A stretch of DNA of 64,000 nt from JASLPR01 sp964496475 (GCA_964496475.1 CAZBZS010000006.1:1-64000); one strand, 5' to 3'. Numbered from the stretch's first letter, positions 16,203-24,488 are shown. Numbers and translations: made by a program. The notes: generated from the sequence alone by a model not told the origin.

Positions 16203-16777
16203 TGGATCATCCCCTCGATCTTGGTGACGATTTCGTCGTGCACCGCCTCAATCGTCTGCCCACCGTCAACATCAATCACCAAGTCGCGCTCGCCATAAAA
16301 ATCGATCACCGGCAGGCTCAATTCGTGATAAACATCAATCCGGTGGCCCACGACGTCCTCGCCATCGTCCACCCTCCCGCGATCGGCGAGGCGCCGAAAA
16401 ATTTCCTCTTTATCCACCCGGATGTGAATCACCGCGCTAATTTCCAGGCTCAGAGAAGGCAGGGACTCCTCCAGCCGGGACGCCTGCGGCAATGTCCGCG
16501 GGAACCCGTCCAACAACACCCCTTTGCCACGGCCAATAAGAGCTTCAATGTGGTCAATCATGATCTGGCAAACCGACTTGTCAGGCGCCAGCTCGCCTCG
16601 TTCGAAATACTTCTTCGCCAGAACCCCCGCCGCCGTCCGCTCCGCCGCCGCCTGCCGGAGCACGTTGCCAGACGACTCATGCACCATGCCAAATTCCGCA
16701 GCCAAACGCGTCGCCTGCGTGCCTTTCCCCGATCCCGGAGCACCCAGCATGATCATGAGTAGAGGTTTACCAGGCAT
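16199..16777 (-). CDS. adk: Adenylate kinase
   Basis: Interconverts ATP plus AMP and two ADP. The P-loop GAPGSGKGTQ lies at residues 12-21; the AMP site and the catalytic DGFPRT motif follow. The lid segment is very short (ADRGRVDDGEDVVGHRI) and has no zinc Cys, so this is the short-lid type, 192 residues. ATG at 16777 is preferred because it gives the usual N-terminus (PGKPLLMIMLGAPG). A GTG at 16816 is possible but would start inside secY. Confidence 0.94.
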   Translation of the reverse strand: MPGKPLLMIMLGAPGSGKGTQATRLAAEFGMVHESSGNVLRQAAAERTAAGVLAKKYFERGELAPDKSVCQIMIDHIEALIGRGKGVLLDGFPRTLPQASRLEESLPSLSLEISAVIHIRVDKEEIFRRLADRGRVDDGEDVVGHRIDVYHELSLPVIDFYGERDLVIDVDGGQTIEAVHDEIVTKIEGMIH

Positions 16778-16790
16778 TCGGTCCGCAGCA

Positions 16791-18074
16791 TCACTTGAGA
16801 AACGACTCGTAGTCACGCATCATCAGCTGTGACTCGAGCTGTTTCATCGTATCCAGCACCACTCCGACCACGATTAGCAATCCGGTGCTGCTCAACGCAA
16901 CCGTCGTAATTCCCGTGGCCGATCCGACAAAGAATGGGGTGATCGCGATGCTGGCCAAGAATAATCCGCCCGCCAGCGTGAGGCGGTTCAGAATTCGACC
17001 CAGATAGCCTGCTGTCGGCCGCCCTGGCCGGATGCCCGGAATGAATCCACCATTCTTCTGCAAGTTCTCCGGCAAATTCTGCTGATTGAACATGACGATC
17101 GTGTAAAAGTACGTGAACGCGATAACCAGCAGGAACGTGAATATCCAATAAACGAAATTCGCCGGGCTAAACCAGACCGCCAGCGTGCCCGAAATGCTCG
17201 ACAACCAGCCGATGTCCGTCGTCTGTAGATATGTAGCGATCGTGCCCGGCAACAGCATCACCGAAAACGCGAATATCAGCGGAATCATCCCGGCCGAGTT
17301 AATTTTCATCGGGATGTGGGTCGACTGCCCGCCGTAAAGCCGATTGCCGCGCACCCTCTTCGCGTACTGCACCGGTATCCGGCGCTGTCCCTCCTGGATG
17401 AATATGATCGCCGCCACCATCAGCAGGCCGATTCCAGCGAATATTACGAGCCCAGAAAGATTGTCTCCCCCAAAGAGGGACTGCCCCAACGCCCGCGGGG
17501 CCCCGGCGATGATCCCGCCAAGAATAATTATCGAGATCCCGTTGCCTATCCCACGCTCGGTTATGCGCTCGCCCAACCAGAGCATAAACATCGTCCCCCC
17601 CGTCAGTACCACCAGCATCGAAAGTATCGTGAGCGGCCCGGCGTTCGGGTCGATCGGCGAAGGCGACGACTGGCGCAGCAGCGTGATCTGGCCGATACCT
17701 TGTAGCATCGCCAGCGGAACCGCCGCCAGCCGCGTGTACTGGGCTATCCGTTGCCGGCCCGCCTCACCGCCTTCGCGGGCGAGGTTCTTCAGCGGCGGTA
17801 TCAGCGGCTGCATGACGTTCATGATGATTGACGCCGTGATATACGGGTACACACCCAGAGCCACGATCGAGAAGTTCTCCAGCGCGCCGCCTGACAACAG
17901 ATTCAAGAATCCAAGCAGTTGGTTTCCCTCGAACTGCTGCCGCAGCACCGCCAGATCGATCCCCGGCATCGGAATATGCGCAACTATTCGGAACACAATC
18001 AGCATCCCGAACGTGAACAGGATCTTGGCTCGCAGATCCGGCAGTTTGAAGGCGGTTATCGTGGCCTGGATCAT
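16791..18074 (-). CDS. secY: Protein translocase subunit SecY
   Basis: The channel of the Sec export and membrane-insertion pathway, 427 residues with about ten membrane helices. Recognised stretches: ILFTFGMLIVFRIVAHIPMPGID at the start, ALGVYPYITASIIMNVMQPL, the loop GQRRIPVQYAKRVRGN, and FNQQNLPENLQKNGGFIPGIRPG before helix 9. The ribosome-binding loops are intact. ATG at 18074 follows rplO by 22 bases. secE and secG are not in the window. Confidence 0.96.
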   Translation of the reverse strand: MIQATITAFKLPDLRAKILFTFGMLIVFRIVAHIPMPGIDLAVLRQQFEGNQLLGFLNLLSGGALENFSIVALGVYPYITASIIMNVMQPLIPPLKNLAREGGEAGRQRIAQYTRLAAVPLAMLQGIGQITLLRQSSPSPIDPNAGPLTILSMLVVLTGGTMFMLWLGERITERGIGNGISIIILGGIIAGAPRALGQSLFGGDNLSGLVIFAGIGLLMVAAIIFIQEGQRRIPVQYAKRVRGNRLYGGQSTHIPMKINSAGMIPLIFAFSVMLLPGTIATYLQTTDIGWLSSISGTLAVWFSPANFVYWIFTFLLVIAFTYFYTIVMFNQQNLPENLQKNGGFIPGIRPGRPTAGYLGRILNRLTLAGGLFLASIAITPFFVGSATGITTVALSSTGLLIVVGVVLDTMKQLESQLMMRDYESFLK

Positions 18075-18096
18075 CTAAAGTTCCGGGGTTTTCGGT

Positions 18097-18609
18097 CTAC
18101 TTGGCGGTGGAAGCATCCGCGCTTCCGCCATTCTTGTCATTATCTGGCCCGATGAGTTCGGCCTTCCCCCCGGCCGCTTCAATCTTGGCTATAGCCGCCG
18201 CCGAGAAATGCGTGGCCCGAACCGTAAGTTTCACGCTCACTTCGCCGCGGCCCAGTATTTTCACCGGACCGCGTCGCGCCAACCTTAGGGCTATCAACTC
18301 CGCCGGGCCAATCACGTCGCCCTCCGCGAAGACATTCAGTGCCTCCACGTTCACCGGCTCAAATCGGACGCTGGAGCGAGAATTATTGAAACCAGGCAGT
18401 CGCGGGAACCGCATCAGGATCGGCGTCTGCCCGCCCTCAAATCGGGCCTTGCGTTTGTGTCCGGCCCGGGCGCCAGCGCCCTTTTGGCCGCGCCCGCTCG
18501 TCTTTCCTCTTCCGGACCCATTCCCACGGCCGACCCGCCGGCGAGCCTTCCGGAGCCGGCCCAGCTGAACGATTTCATGAGGCTTCAGGTTCGGGATGAC
18601 ATCTGCCAC
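18097..18609 (-). CDS. rplO: 50S ribosomal protein L15
   Basis: A 170-residue large-subunit protein. The Gly/Arg-rich start RVGRGNGSGRGKTSGRGQKG, then FEGGQTPILMRFPRLPGFNN and the C-terminal segment VKILGRGEVSVKLTVRATHFSAAA are diagnostic. A low-complexity tail (NDKNGGSADASTAK) extends it beyond the usual 145-150 residues. The start is GTG at 18609, three bases after the rpmD stop. Confidence 0.95.
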   Translation of the reverse strand: MADVIPNLKPHEIVQLGRLRKARRRVGRGNGSGRGKTSGRGQKGAGARAGHKRKARFEGGQTPILMRFPRLPGFNNSRSSVRFEPVNVEALNVFAEGDVIGPAELIALRLARRGPVKILGRGEVSVKLTVRATHFSAAAIAKIEAAGGKAELIGPDNDKNGGSADASTAK

Positions 18610-18612
18610 GCG

Positions 18613-18798
18613 CTAATCCGCCGACTCTGTCTGGGAAACACTCACCAGATGCCGCACCGATGTCACCATCCCGCGGATGGCCTCGTTGTCTGGTTTGACC
18701 ACCGTCTGCCCGCGCTTGGTCAGCCCGAGCGCCCGCACAGTGTCCTTTTGTCGCTGCCGGCTCCCGATGACACTCTTTATCAGCGTTATCTCAAGCAT
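18613..18798 (-). CDS. rpmD: 50S ribosomal protein L30
   Basis: A 61-residue protein of the large subunit. It reads LEITLIKSVIGSRQRQKDTVRALGL then TVVKPDNEAIRGMVTSVRHLVSV, the complete bacterial L30 fold. ATG at 18798 was chosen over a more upstream GTG because the protein then begins like other L30 proteins; this start overlaps the rpsE stop by eight bases. Some bacterial lineages lack rpmD, so its presence is mildly informative. Confidence 0.94.
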   Translation of the reverse strand: MLEITLIKSVIGSRQRQKDTVRALGLTKRGQTVVKPDNEAIRGMVTSVRHLVSVSQTESAD

Positions 18799-19303
18799 CG
18801 CGCCCACCACCCTCAAGCTGGTCCGGGGACGGATCGCGCATCTTCATCCCCTCACGAACTCGCAGCGACTGCAACGCCACCAGCGTGGCTTTCGCAACAT
18901 TGAGCGGGTTCGCCGATCCGTACGCCTTCGTAAGCACGTTCTGAACGCCCGCCGACTCAAGCACCGCCCGCACCGCTCCTCCGGCGATCACTCCCGTCCC
19001 TGGCCCTGCTGGTCGCAAGATTACCTTGGACGCTCCAAAGTGTCCCTCCACGTAATGAGGGATCGTGCCGTCCCGCCTGATCGGGATATCCACCATGGCA
19101 CGGCGGGCCCGCTCGTTTCCTTTGCGGATCGCCTCCGGCACCTCACGCGCCTTGCCCAGGCCGAGTCCCACCTTTGTCTGCCCATCGCCGACGATGACAA
19201 CGGCGTTGAAGCCGAAAGTCCGGCCGCCTTTTACTACCTTGGCCACCCGATTGATGCGAACGATCCGCTCTTCGTAGCGCTGTTTTTCCGTGTCGCGTGC
19301 CAT
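18791..19303 (-). CDS. rpsE: 30S ribosomal protein S5
   Basis: A 170-residue protein at the mRNA entry site, important for decoding fidelity. The double-stranded-RNA-binding fold is seen in YEERIVRINRVAKVVKGGRTFGFNAVVIVGDG, then VGLGLGKAREVPEAIRKGNE, and the C-terminal VLESAGVQNVLTKAYGSANPLNVAKAT. ATG at 19303, eight bases from the rplR stop. Normal length. Confidence 0.96.
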   Translation of the reverse strand: MARDTEKQRYEERIVRINRVAKVVKGGRTFGFNAVVIVGDGQTKVGLGLGKAREVPEAIRKGNERARRAMVDIPIRRDGTIPHYVEGHFGASKVILRPAGPGTGVIAGGAVRAVLESAGVQNVLTKAYGSANPLNVAKATLVALQSLRVREGMKMRDPSPDQLEGGGRDA

Positions 19304-19311
19304 CTATATCC

Positions 19312-19677
19312 TTAGAATTTCAGTCCGGATTTGCGTGCCGCGTCGGCCAGCGCCGCCACCCGCCCGTGATACTTGTGTCCACCCCTGTCGAAGACGACTA
19401 TCTTCACGTCAATTTCCAGCGCCATTTTCGCGATTAGTTCGCCCACGGCCCCCGCTCGCTCTGTCTTCGTTCCCTTCAACTTGCCCTCCAACACCGGGTC
19501 ACGTGTGCTGGCCGCCGCGATGGTGTGCCCACGCGTATCGTCAATGATCTGCGCGTAGATGTGACGCGCGCTTCGAAAAACCGCCAAACGTGGCCGCTCC
19601 CGAGTGCCCCGCATCTTCCTGCGCAGCGACGCGTGCCGGCTGCGGCGCATACTTCGCCTCGATTTGTTCCGTGCCAT
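19312..19677 (-). CDS. rplR: 50S ribosomal protein L18
   Basis: A 121-residue 5S rRNA-binding protein that works with L5 to form the central protuberance. Motifs: RGTRERPRLAVFRSARHIYAQIIDD, HTIAAASTRDP, and VVFDRGGHKYHGRVAALADAARKSGLKF at the end. The ATG at 19677 is chosen because it lies four bases after the rplF stop and gives a standard basic N-terminus (ARNKSRRSMRRS); longer versions would run into rplF. Confidence 0.95.
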   Translation of the reverse strand: MARNKSRRSMRRSRHASLRRKMRGTRERPRLAVFRSARHIYAQIIDDTRGHTIAAASTRDPVLEGKLKGTKTERAGAVGELIAKMALEIDVKIVVFDRGGHKYHGRVAALADAARKSGLKF

Positions 19678-19681
19678 ATCC

Positions 19682-20239
19682 CTAACCCACTCCGCCGAGG
19701 GCCCCGATCGCGGCCTTCCCAGGCTTCGTACGCACCACTTCACCCGCATATCGAATGCCCTTGCCCTTGTAGGCGTCCGGAGGGCGAATCATTCTCAGCT
19801 CGGCCGCCGTCCTGCCCACCAATTCTTTGTCAATCCCACGCACCAGCACCCGGTTATTTCCTTCCACCACCAGCTCAATTCCCTCCGGCGCCGGAAAAAT
19901 TACCGGATGCGAAAATCCGAGTTGCAACTCTACTCCGCTGTCGTGAGCCTCCACCCGGTAGCCGGTGCCTACGATACTTAGCGTCTTGCTCACGCCATGG
20001 GTCACTCCTTCGACCATGTTGGCGATAAGCGTCCGGCTGAGCCCGTGCAGTTCCTTATGCCGGCGCTCATCCGATTCGCGTGAAACCAGCAGGATGCCGT
20101 CCTCCTCCTTGACCTCGATACAGCTCTCAAGCGTGAGGGCGAGGTTGCCAAGCGGTCCCGTGATCTTGACCTCCCGGCCGGAGTGCTCCCATTTCACCCC
20201 GTCACCGAGCGGGATGGGCCGCTCGCCTACTCTGGACAT
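19682..20239 (-). CDS. rplF: 50S ribosomal protein L6
   Basis: A 185-residue two-domain protein near the factor-binding site. Start SRVGERPIPLGDGVKW, then ITGPLGNLALTL, LIANMVEGVTHGVSKTLSIVGTGYR and the conserved C-terminal GIDKELVGRTAAELRMIRPPDAYKGKGIRYAGE. ATG at 20239, 25 bases from the rpsH stop. Length and fold are typical. Confidence 0.96.
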   Translation of the reverse strand: MSRVGERPIPLGDGVKWEHSGREVKITGPLGNLALTLESCIEVKEEDGILLVSRESDERRHKELHGLSRTLIANMVEGVTHGVSKTLSIVGTGYRVEAHDSGVELQLGFSHPVIFPAPEGIELVVEGNNRVLVRGIDKELVGRTAAELRMIRPPDAYKGKGIRYAGEVVRTKPGKAAIGALGGVG

Positions 20240-20264
20240 GCGATCAGCCTCTCGCCGAGGGAGC

Positions 20265-20696
20265 CTACCAAACGTGACAAATTACTTCCCCTCCCAGCTT
20301 CCGGCGGCGAGCCTGCGAGCCCGTCATCACGCCCTGGGATGTCGAAACCAAGCTAATCCCCACCCCACCCATCACCTGCCTGATCTCACCGTAACCCGTG
20401 TATATCCGCAGGCCCGGTTTGCTGATTCGTTTTAGCCCTGCCACCGCCGGGTCAAGGTCCTCGTCGTACTTAAGTTCGACTCGCAACAGCGGTTGCGGCG
20501 GCTCGTCCACGATCTCATAGCCAGCGATGTATCCCTCTTCCTCGAGCACCTTGACGATGCTCACCTTCATCTTCGAACAAGGCAACGTGAGGCTCGGCAG
20601 GACGGCCTTCGAAGCATTGCGAATCCGGGTCAACAGGTCAGCGATGGGATCGCTGAACGTAATCGCTCTACTCGTCGTTGTAGTTTCCCCTGTCAT
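20265..20696 (-). CDS. rpsH: 30S ribosomal protein S8
   Basis: A central-domain assembly protein, 143 residues, which also represses the spc operon in some bacteria. Motifs: SDPIADLLTRIRNASKAVLPSLTLPCSKMK, then LRVELKYDED, and RIYTGYGEIRQVMGGVGISLVSTSQGVMT, with RRRKLGGEVICHVW at the end. The ATG at 20696 begins at the last base of the rpsN stop (TGATG), a stop-start coupling. Upstream TTG and GTG codons also exist but are less likely. Confidence 0.95.
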   Translation of the reverse strand: MTGETTTTSRAITFSDPIADLLTRIRNASKAVLPSLTLPCSKMKVSIVKVLEEEGYIAGYEIVDEPPQPLLRVELKYDEDLDPAVAGLKRISKPGLRIYTGYGEIRQVMGGVGISLVSTSQGVMTGSQARRRKLGGEVICHVW

Positions 20697-20881
20697 CACC
20701 AACTGGACTTCGTTATGCCGGGCACGAGACCCTGCAGAGCGCGCTCACGAAAGCAGATTCGGCACATTCCAAATTTGCGCATGAACGCCCGCGGCCGCCC
20801 GCATATTCCGCAGCGATTCCGAAATTGCACCTTGAATTTCGGCGGTCTCTTCCATTTTTCAATTTTGCACTTCTTAGCCAA
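20696..20881 (-). CDS. rpsN: 30S ribosomal protein S14, short zinc-binding form
   Basis: The 61-residue Cys-plus (type Z) S14. The four zinc ligands are C24 and C27 (RNRCGICGRPRAFM) and C40 and C43 (FGMCRICFRERAL), ending GLVPGITKSSW as in the family. The start is TTG at 20881. Cys-minus S14 paralogues, where present, are usually induced in zinc shortage; none is seen here. Located between rplE and rpsH as normal. Confidence 0.95.
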   Translation of the reverse strand: MAKKCKIEKWKRPPKFKVQFRNRCGICGRPRAFMRKFGMCRICFRERALQGLVPGITKSSW

Positions 20882-20901
20882 GTGGGGATTACCTTCCCGG
20901 G

Positions 20902-21453
20902 TTATGCAGCATCACGATGGAACGGACAGCCCATTATCTCAAGCAGGGCCATCGCCTCGGAGTCATTCGGCGCGGACGTCACTATCGTCACCTGGAATCC
21001 CCGGACCCGATCCACGGTGCTGTAATCGATCTCAGGGAAGACAAGCTGCTCATTGAACCCGATCGAGTAGTTGCCACGCCCGTCAAACGCGGAGCGAGAC
21101 AGACCTCTAAAGTCACGTACCCGCGGTATCGCGATCGTGAACAGGCGATCGATGAATTGGTACATCTGGTCTCTCCGGAGCGTCACCATGCATCCCACTC
21201 GCATCCCCGCCCTCAGGTGGAAGTTGGAGATGGCCTTCCGCGACCGCGTTATCACCGGCCGCTGACCAGCCATGATCGCCATGTCCCTCACCATCGCCTC
21301 CGGTGCGTTCGCATTCTCAATCGCCTCGCCCAGGCCGGAATTCAGGACAATCTTTTCCAATCGCGGAACCCGCATCGTGTTAGTCAGCCCGAGCTGCTTC
21401 ATTAGCGCCGGCCTGATCTCTGTCTCGTACCGATATTTCAGTCTTGAAGCCAC
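20902..21453 (-). CDS. rplE: 50S ribosomal protein L5
   Basis: A 183-residue 5S rRNA-binding protein that contacts P-site tRNA. Motifs: YETEIRPALMKQLGLTNTMRVPRLEKIVLNSGLGEA, ITRSRKAISNFHLRAGMRVGCMVTLR, and the C-terminal RDFRGLSRSAFDGRGNYSIGFNEQLVFPEIDY. It starts with GTG at 21453, whose first base is the last base of the rplX stop (TAGTG), so it depends on read-through of ribosomes from rplX. Confidence 0.96.
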   Translation of the reverse strand: MASRLKYRYETEIRPALMKQLGLTNTMRVPRLEKIVLNSGLGEAIENANAPEAMVRDMAIMAGQRPVITRSRKAISNFHLRAGMRVGCMVTLRRDQMYQFIDRLFTIAIPRVRDFRGLSRSAFDGRGNYSIGFNEQLVFPEIDYSTVDRVRGFQVTIVTSAPNDSEAMALLEIMGCPFHRDAA

Positions 21454-21776
21454 TAGCTGTCGATTACCTCTCCGCAGTGTTTGCAGGTTCGGACTTTACC
21501 GCTATCGGCCAGGACCGTCGTCCCGACCCGAGTCGGCCGATCGCACTTCGGGCAGATCAGCATCACGTTCGAAACCGCCAGCGGCGCATTGAACTCGATG
21601 ATTCCAGACGGCTGCCCCGGAGCCCGCGGTTTCGTGTGGCGCTTGCGGACGTTTACGCCCTCCACGATCACTTTCCGCACCTTTGGCAGTACCTCGATAA
21701 TTTCTCCCCGTTCGCCACGGTCGCGACCCCGGGTCACCACCACCTGATCACCTTTTGTCACCCTAAGCCCGGACAT
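21453..21776 (-). CDS. rplX: 50S ribosomal protein L24 with zinc knuckle
   Basis: An assembly-initiator protein of the large subunit, 107 residues. The KOW motif is VTKGDQVVVTRGRDRGERGEIIEVLP, followed by VIVEGVNVRKRHTKP. The C-terminal part has a CxxC pair at C75/C78 (ICPKCDRPTRVG) and another at C98/C101 (RTCKHCGE), a zinc-knuckle version found in some lineages. ATG at 21776 chosen because it lies just past the rplN stop. Confidence 0.95.
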   Translation of the reverse strand: MSGLRVTKGDQVVVTRGRDRGERGEIIEVLPKVRKVIVEGVNVRKRHTKPRAPGQPSGIIEFNAPLAVSNVMLICPKCDRPTRVGTTVLADSGKVRTCKHCGEVIDS

Positions 21777-21780
21777 CAGC

Positions 21781-22149
21781 TCATAACACCTCCGGCGCCA
21801 GCGACACCACCCGGGCAAATCGCGTCTCTCTCAGCTCACGCGCCACCGGACCGAATATCCGCGTACCCGCCGGGGCTTCCTGTGGGTCCAATATCACGGC
21901 GGCATTGTCGTCGAAGCGAATCCGAGAACCGTCCGGCCGCTTGTATTCCTTCGCCACTCGCACCACCACCGCCCGCACGACCCGGCCCTTCGGCACCGCG
22001 CTGTTCGGCGCCGCCTGCTTCACCGAGCCCACGATCATGTCGCCAACCCCGGCATACCGCCGGCCCGACCCACCCAATACGCGGATCACCAGTAGCTCTC
22101 GGGCGCCGCTGTTATCAGCGACCCGGACTCTAGACTGCTGCTGTATCAC
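21781..22149 (-). CDS. rplN: 50S ribosomal protein L14
   Basis: A 122-residue protein at the subunit interface. Reading from GTG at 22149 gives VIQQQSRVRVADNSGARELLVIRVLGG, the standard family start and exactly the standard length. Later motifs: GDMIVGSVKQAAPNSAVPKG, FDDNAAVILDPQEAPAGTRIFGPVARELR. A longer frame extends upstream but would only add non-homologous residues. The true start lies inside the end of rpsQ (20-base overlap). Confidence 0.95.
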   Translation of the reverse strand: MIQQQSRVRVADNSGARELLVIRVLGGSGRRYAGVGDMIVGSVKQAAPNSAVPKGRVVRAVVVRVAKEYKRPDGSRIRFDDNAAVILDPQEAPAGTRIFGPVARELRETRFARVVSLAPEVL

Positions 22150-22426
22150 TAGGGTCTGCCTCTTCTTCGGGGCTAATTTCAGCACGTTCCACGATCTCAC
22201 GCATTCGCCAGGTTTTGTGGCGGCTGAGCGGTCGCGACTCTTCAATAATCACTTCATCACCCACCCGGCATTCGTTCTCAGGATCATGGGCGAGATATCG
22301 GCTGTGGGACCGCACCGGCTTTCCGTACAGCCGGTGCCGTTTGTACATGATGTGCTCGACCATGATCGTCTTGTCCATCGCATCGCTGATCACAGCGCCC
22401 TGCACACGTTTTTTTCGAGAAGCCAT
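22130..22426 (-). CDS. rpsQ: 30S ribosomal protein S17
   Basis: A primary rRNA-binding OB-fold protein, 98 residues. Start RKKRVQGAVISDAMDKTIMV, then RHRLYGKPVRSHSRYLAHDPENECRVGDEVIIEESRPLSRHKTWRMREIVERA. The last 20 residues form an acidic tail (ISPEEEADPSDTAAV). ATG at 22426, nine bases after rpmC. Its end overlaps the GTG start of rplN. Confidence 0.95.
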   Translation of the reverse strand: MASRKKRVQGAVISDAMDKTIMVEHIMYKRHRLYGKPVRSHSRYLAHDPENECRVGDEVIIEESRPLSRHKTWRMREIVERAEISPEEEADPSDTAAV

Positions 22427-22435
22427 TAACTCTGC

Positions 22436-22669
22436 CTAATCCTCTGTCTCTGTATCTTCGCCGGCGTCGTCGTCCGCGCGAACCTTTTCCGTAAGCACCG
22501 TCATGATCCGCGCGACCTCGCGGCGGTTCGTGGATAGCTGTGCATAATTTTCGAGCTGGTGGGTGGCGTTCTGGATTCGAAGCTGAAATAGGTCCTCTCG
22601 CCGGTCTTCCAGTTGCTGTTGCAGTTCTTCTACCGTCAAACCCCGCAATTCGCTTGCCTTAGCCAACAA
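22436..22669 (-). CDS. rpmC: 50S ribosomal protein L29
   Basis: A 77-residue two-helix protein at the tunnel exit. The family pattern reads KASELRGLTVEELQQQLEDRREDLFQLRIQNATHQLEN, then TNRREVARIMTVLTEK, followed by an acidic extension (ADDDAGEDTETED). TTG at 22669 is used (a second TTG follows directly); no ATG or GTG is available. It overlaps the end of rplP by 11 bases. Confidence 0.93.
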   Translation of the reverse strand: MLAKASELRGLTVEELQQQLEDRREDLFQLRIQNATHQLENYAQLSTNRREVARIMTVLTEKVRADDDAGEDTETED

Positions 22670-23084
22670 CCAGCTCCTCGCTCCGGGATACGAACCTCGT
22701 GGCCACAGACAGCTTGTTACTCGCCAGCCGCATCGCTTCCTCGGCCATGTCCTGCGGCACGCCGGAAATTTCGAACAGCATCCGTCCCGGCTTTATCACC
22801 GCCACCCAGTGATCCACCGCCCCCTTCCCTCCACCCATCCGGGTCTCCACCGGTTTTCGGGTGATCGGCTTATCCGGAAAAATGCAAATCCACACCTGAC
22901 CGCGGCGACGCATGTGGTGCGTCAGCACGCGCCGCGCCGCCTCTATTTGCCGGCTGTTGATGTTGCCCATCGTCGTGGCCTGCAGGCCGAAGTCGCCGTG
23001 GCCCAGGCTGTTGCCGCGCGTCGCAATCCCTCGATTGCGGCCGCGGTGCATCTTGCGAAACTTTGTCCGTTTGGGCATCAGCAT
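22659..23084 (-). CDS. rplP: 50S ribosomal protein L16
   Basis: A 141-residue protein near the A site and the 5S rRNA. The start MLMPKRTKFRKMHRGRNRG is typical, followed by QIEAARRVLTHHMRRRGQVWICIFPDKPITRKP and METRMGGGKGAVDHWVAVIKPGRMLFEISG-type sequence (here VETRMGGGKG). ATG at 23084. The Arg-Met-Gly loop contacting A-site tRNA is intact. Confidence 0.96.
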   Translation of the reverse strand: MLMPKRTKFRKMHRGRNRGIATRGNSLGHGDFGLQATTMGNINSRQIEAARRVLTHHMRRRGQVWICIFPDKPITRKPVETRMGGGKGAVDHWVAVIKPGRMLFEISGVPQDMAEEAMRLASNKLSVATRFVSRSEELVVG

Positions 23085-23093
23085 GGCCCGCTC

Positions 23094-23825
23094 CTACCGC
23101 TCCACACCCTGAGGCAATTCGCGGGACCGGTCGCCATCCTGGCTGGTATTTTCTTCTCTCCCGCTCCCCCGATGCACCCACGCCTTAACCCCGATCGTCC
23201 CATAAGTCGTCCGCGCCGTCGCCTGACCGTAATCAATATCCGCGTCCAACGTCTGCAGCGGTACCCGGCCTCGGATCTCAAATTCCGTACGGGACATTTC
23301 GCGACCGCCCAGACGGCCGCTCACCATTATCTTCACGCCTTCCGCCCATGCCCGCATACTCCGCTCCGCGCTCATCTTTATCGCGCGCCGGAACGACACC
23401 CGCCGCTCGATCTGGTCGGCCACATTGCGAGCCACCAGATACGCGTCGAGCTCCGGGTTCGAAATTTCCGCGATGCTGACGAAGATGCGCTTCTTGAAGT
23501 GTTTCGCCAGTGCCACCTGCAGCGCCTCCCGATTCGATCCGCCTCTTCCGATCACAATCCCCGGTCGCGACGTGTGGATGTTCACCCGGATGACATTTGA
23601 CGCCCGGCGGATGCCGATGCCCGACACGCCCGCTCCGAAGCTACGACGCCCTCCGCCGCTGCGCTCTGCGCTGCCCGGCGGATTCTTCAGCCACGCCCGA
23701 ATTACCCGGCGAATCTCATCGTCTTCCAGCAGATACGCTGCATAATTCTTGTCCGCATACCACTGGCTGTCCCAGTTCCTTATGCCACCCAGCCGGTAGC
23801 CCACCGGATGTACTTTTCGTCCCAT
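23094..23825 (-). CDS. rpsC: 30S ribosomal protein S3
   Basis: A 243-residue protein at the mRNA entry tunnel, with helicase-like function together with S4 and S5. It begins GRKVHPVGYRLGGIRNWDSQWYA. The KH domain is SRPGIVIGRGGSNREALQ, slightly unusual because it reads GRGG. The C-terminal domain includes ERRVSFRRAIK, GVKIMVSGRLGG and TYGTIGVKAWVH. A 25-residue polar tail (REENTSQDGDRSRELPQ) follows. An inserted stretch near residue 50 (PGSAERSGGGRRSFGAG) is not typical. ATG at 23825. Confidence 0.95.
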   Translation of the reverse strand: MGRKVHPVGYRLGGIRNWDSQWYADKNYAAYLLEDDEIRRVIRAWLKNPPGSAERSGGGRRSFGAGVSGIGIRRASNVIRVNIHTSRPGIVIGRGGSNREALQVALAKHFKKRIFVSIAEISNPELDAYLVARNVADQIERRVSFRRAIKMSAERSMRAWAEGVKIMVSGRLGGREMSRTEFEIRGRVPLQTLDADIDYGQATARTTYGTIGVKAWVHRGSGREENTSQDGDRSRELPQGVER

Positions 23826-24164
23826 CTAAGAATCCCGCTCGCCCACTACCACCGTTACGTGGCTCATCCGTTTCTTGTACCAGCCCGGCCGGCCTCGCGA
23901 CTTCGCCCGCAGTCGTTTCAGACGCGGCCCGTCGTCCACCGACACTCGCGACACGTACAGGCTTCCGGGATTTAGACCGTAATTATTCTCGGCATTCGCG
24001 ATCGCCGATTTCACGACCTTGGACAGAAATTCGGCTCCCCGATTCGGCAGAAACGCCAGCGTCGCCAGCGCCATCTCAACGTTCTGGCCCGTAATGGCGC
24101 GCCCCACCAATCGCACCTTTCGCGGCCCTATACGGAGGTATTTCGCTGTCGCCCAGACTTCCAA
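23826..24164 (-). CDS. rplV: 50S ribosomal protein L22
   Basis: A 112-residue protein lining the exit tunnel, where its hairpin is a site of macrolide resistance. Motifs: ATAKYLRIGPRKVRLVGRAI, AEFLSKVVKSAIANAENNYGL, and RAKSRGRPGWYKKRMSHVTVVVGE. The start is TTG at 24164. It abuts rpsC directly (stop at 23826, rpsC ATG at 23825). Confidence 0.95.
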   Translation of the reverse strand: MEVWATAKYLRIGPRKVRLVGRAITGQNVEMALATLAFLPNRGAEFLSKVVKSAIANAENNYGLNPGSLYVSRVSVDDGPRLKRLRAKSRGRPGWYKKRMSHVTVVVGERDS

Positions 24165-24188
24165 TTCAGCTCCCGTCCAAATTCAGGT

Positions 24189-24470
24189 TCATGCTCGCGG
24201 CCCTGTCGATCTCATCCCGGCGTGCCCTCTGAATACCCGCGTCGGCGCGAACTCACCGAGCTTGTGCCCCACCATATTCTCGGTGATGTAGACCGGCACA
24301 TGCCGCCGACCATCATGCACCGCAATCGTGTGCCCCACCATGTCCGGGAAGATCGTCGACCTTCGGCTCCACGTCCGAATTACCACCTTTTCGCCGCGGC
24401 GATCCAGTTCACGCACGCGCTTGATTAGCCGCTCGTCTACGTAAGGGCCTTTTTTTAGTGATCTAGACAT
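24189..24470 (-). CDS. rpsS: 30S ribosomal protein S19
   Basis: A 93-residue head protein that pairs with S13. It shows SRSLKKGPYVDERLIKRV, TWSRRSTIFPDMVGHTIAVHDGRRHVPVYITENMVGHKLGEFAPTR, ending in HAGMRSTGPRA. Each block is diagnostic. ATG at 24470; 18 bases from the rplB stop. Normal length and position. Confidence 0.96.
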   Translation of the reverse strand: MSRSLKKGPYVDERLIKRVRELDRRGEKVVIRTWSRRSTIFPDMVGHTIAVHDGRRHVPVYITENMVGHKLGEFAPTRVFRGHAGMRSTGPRA

Positions 24471-24488
24471 CTAAGTGTATTCCGCGTC

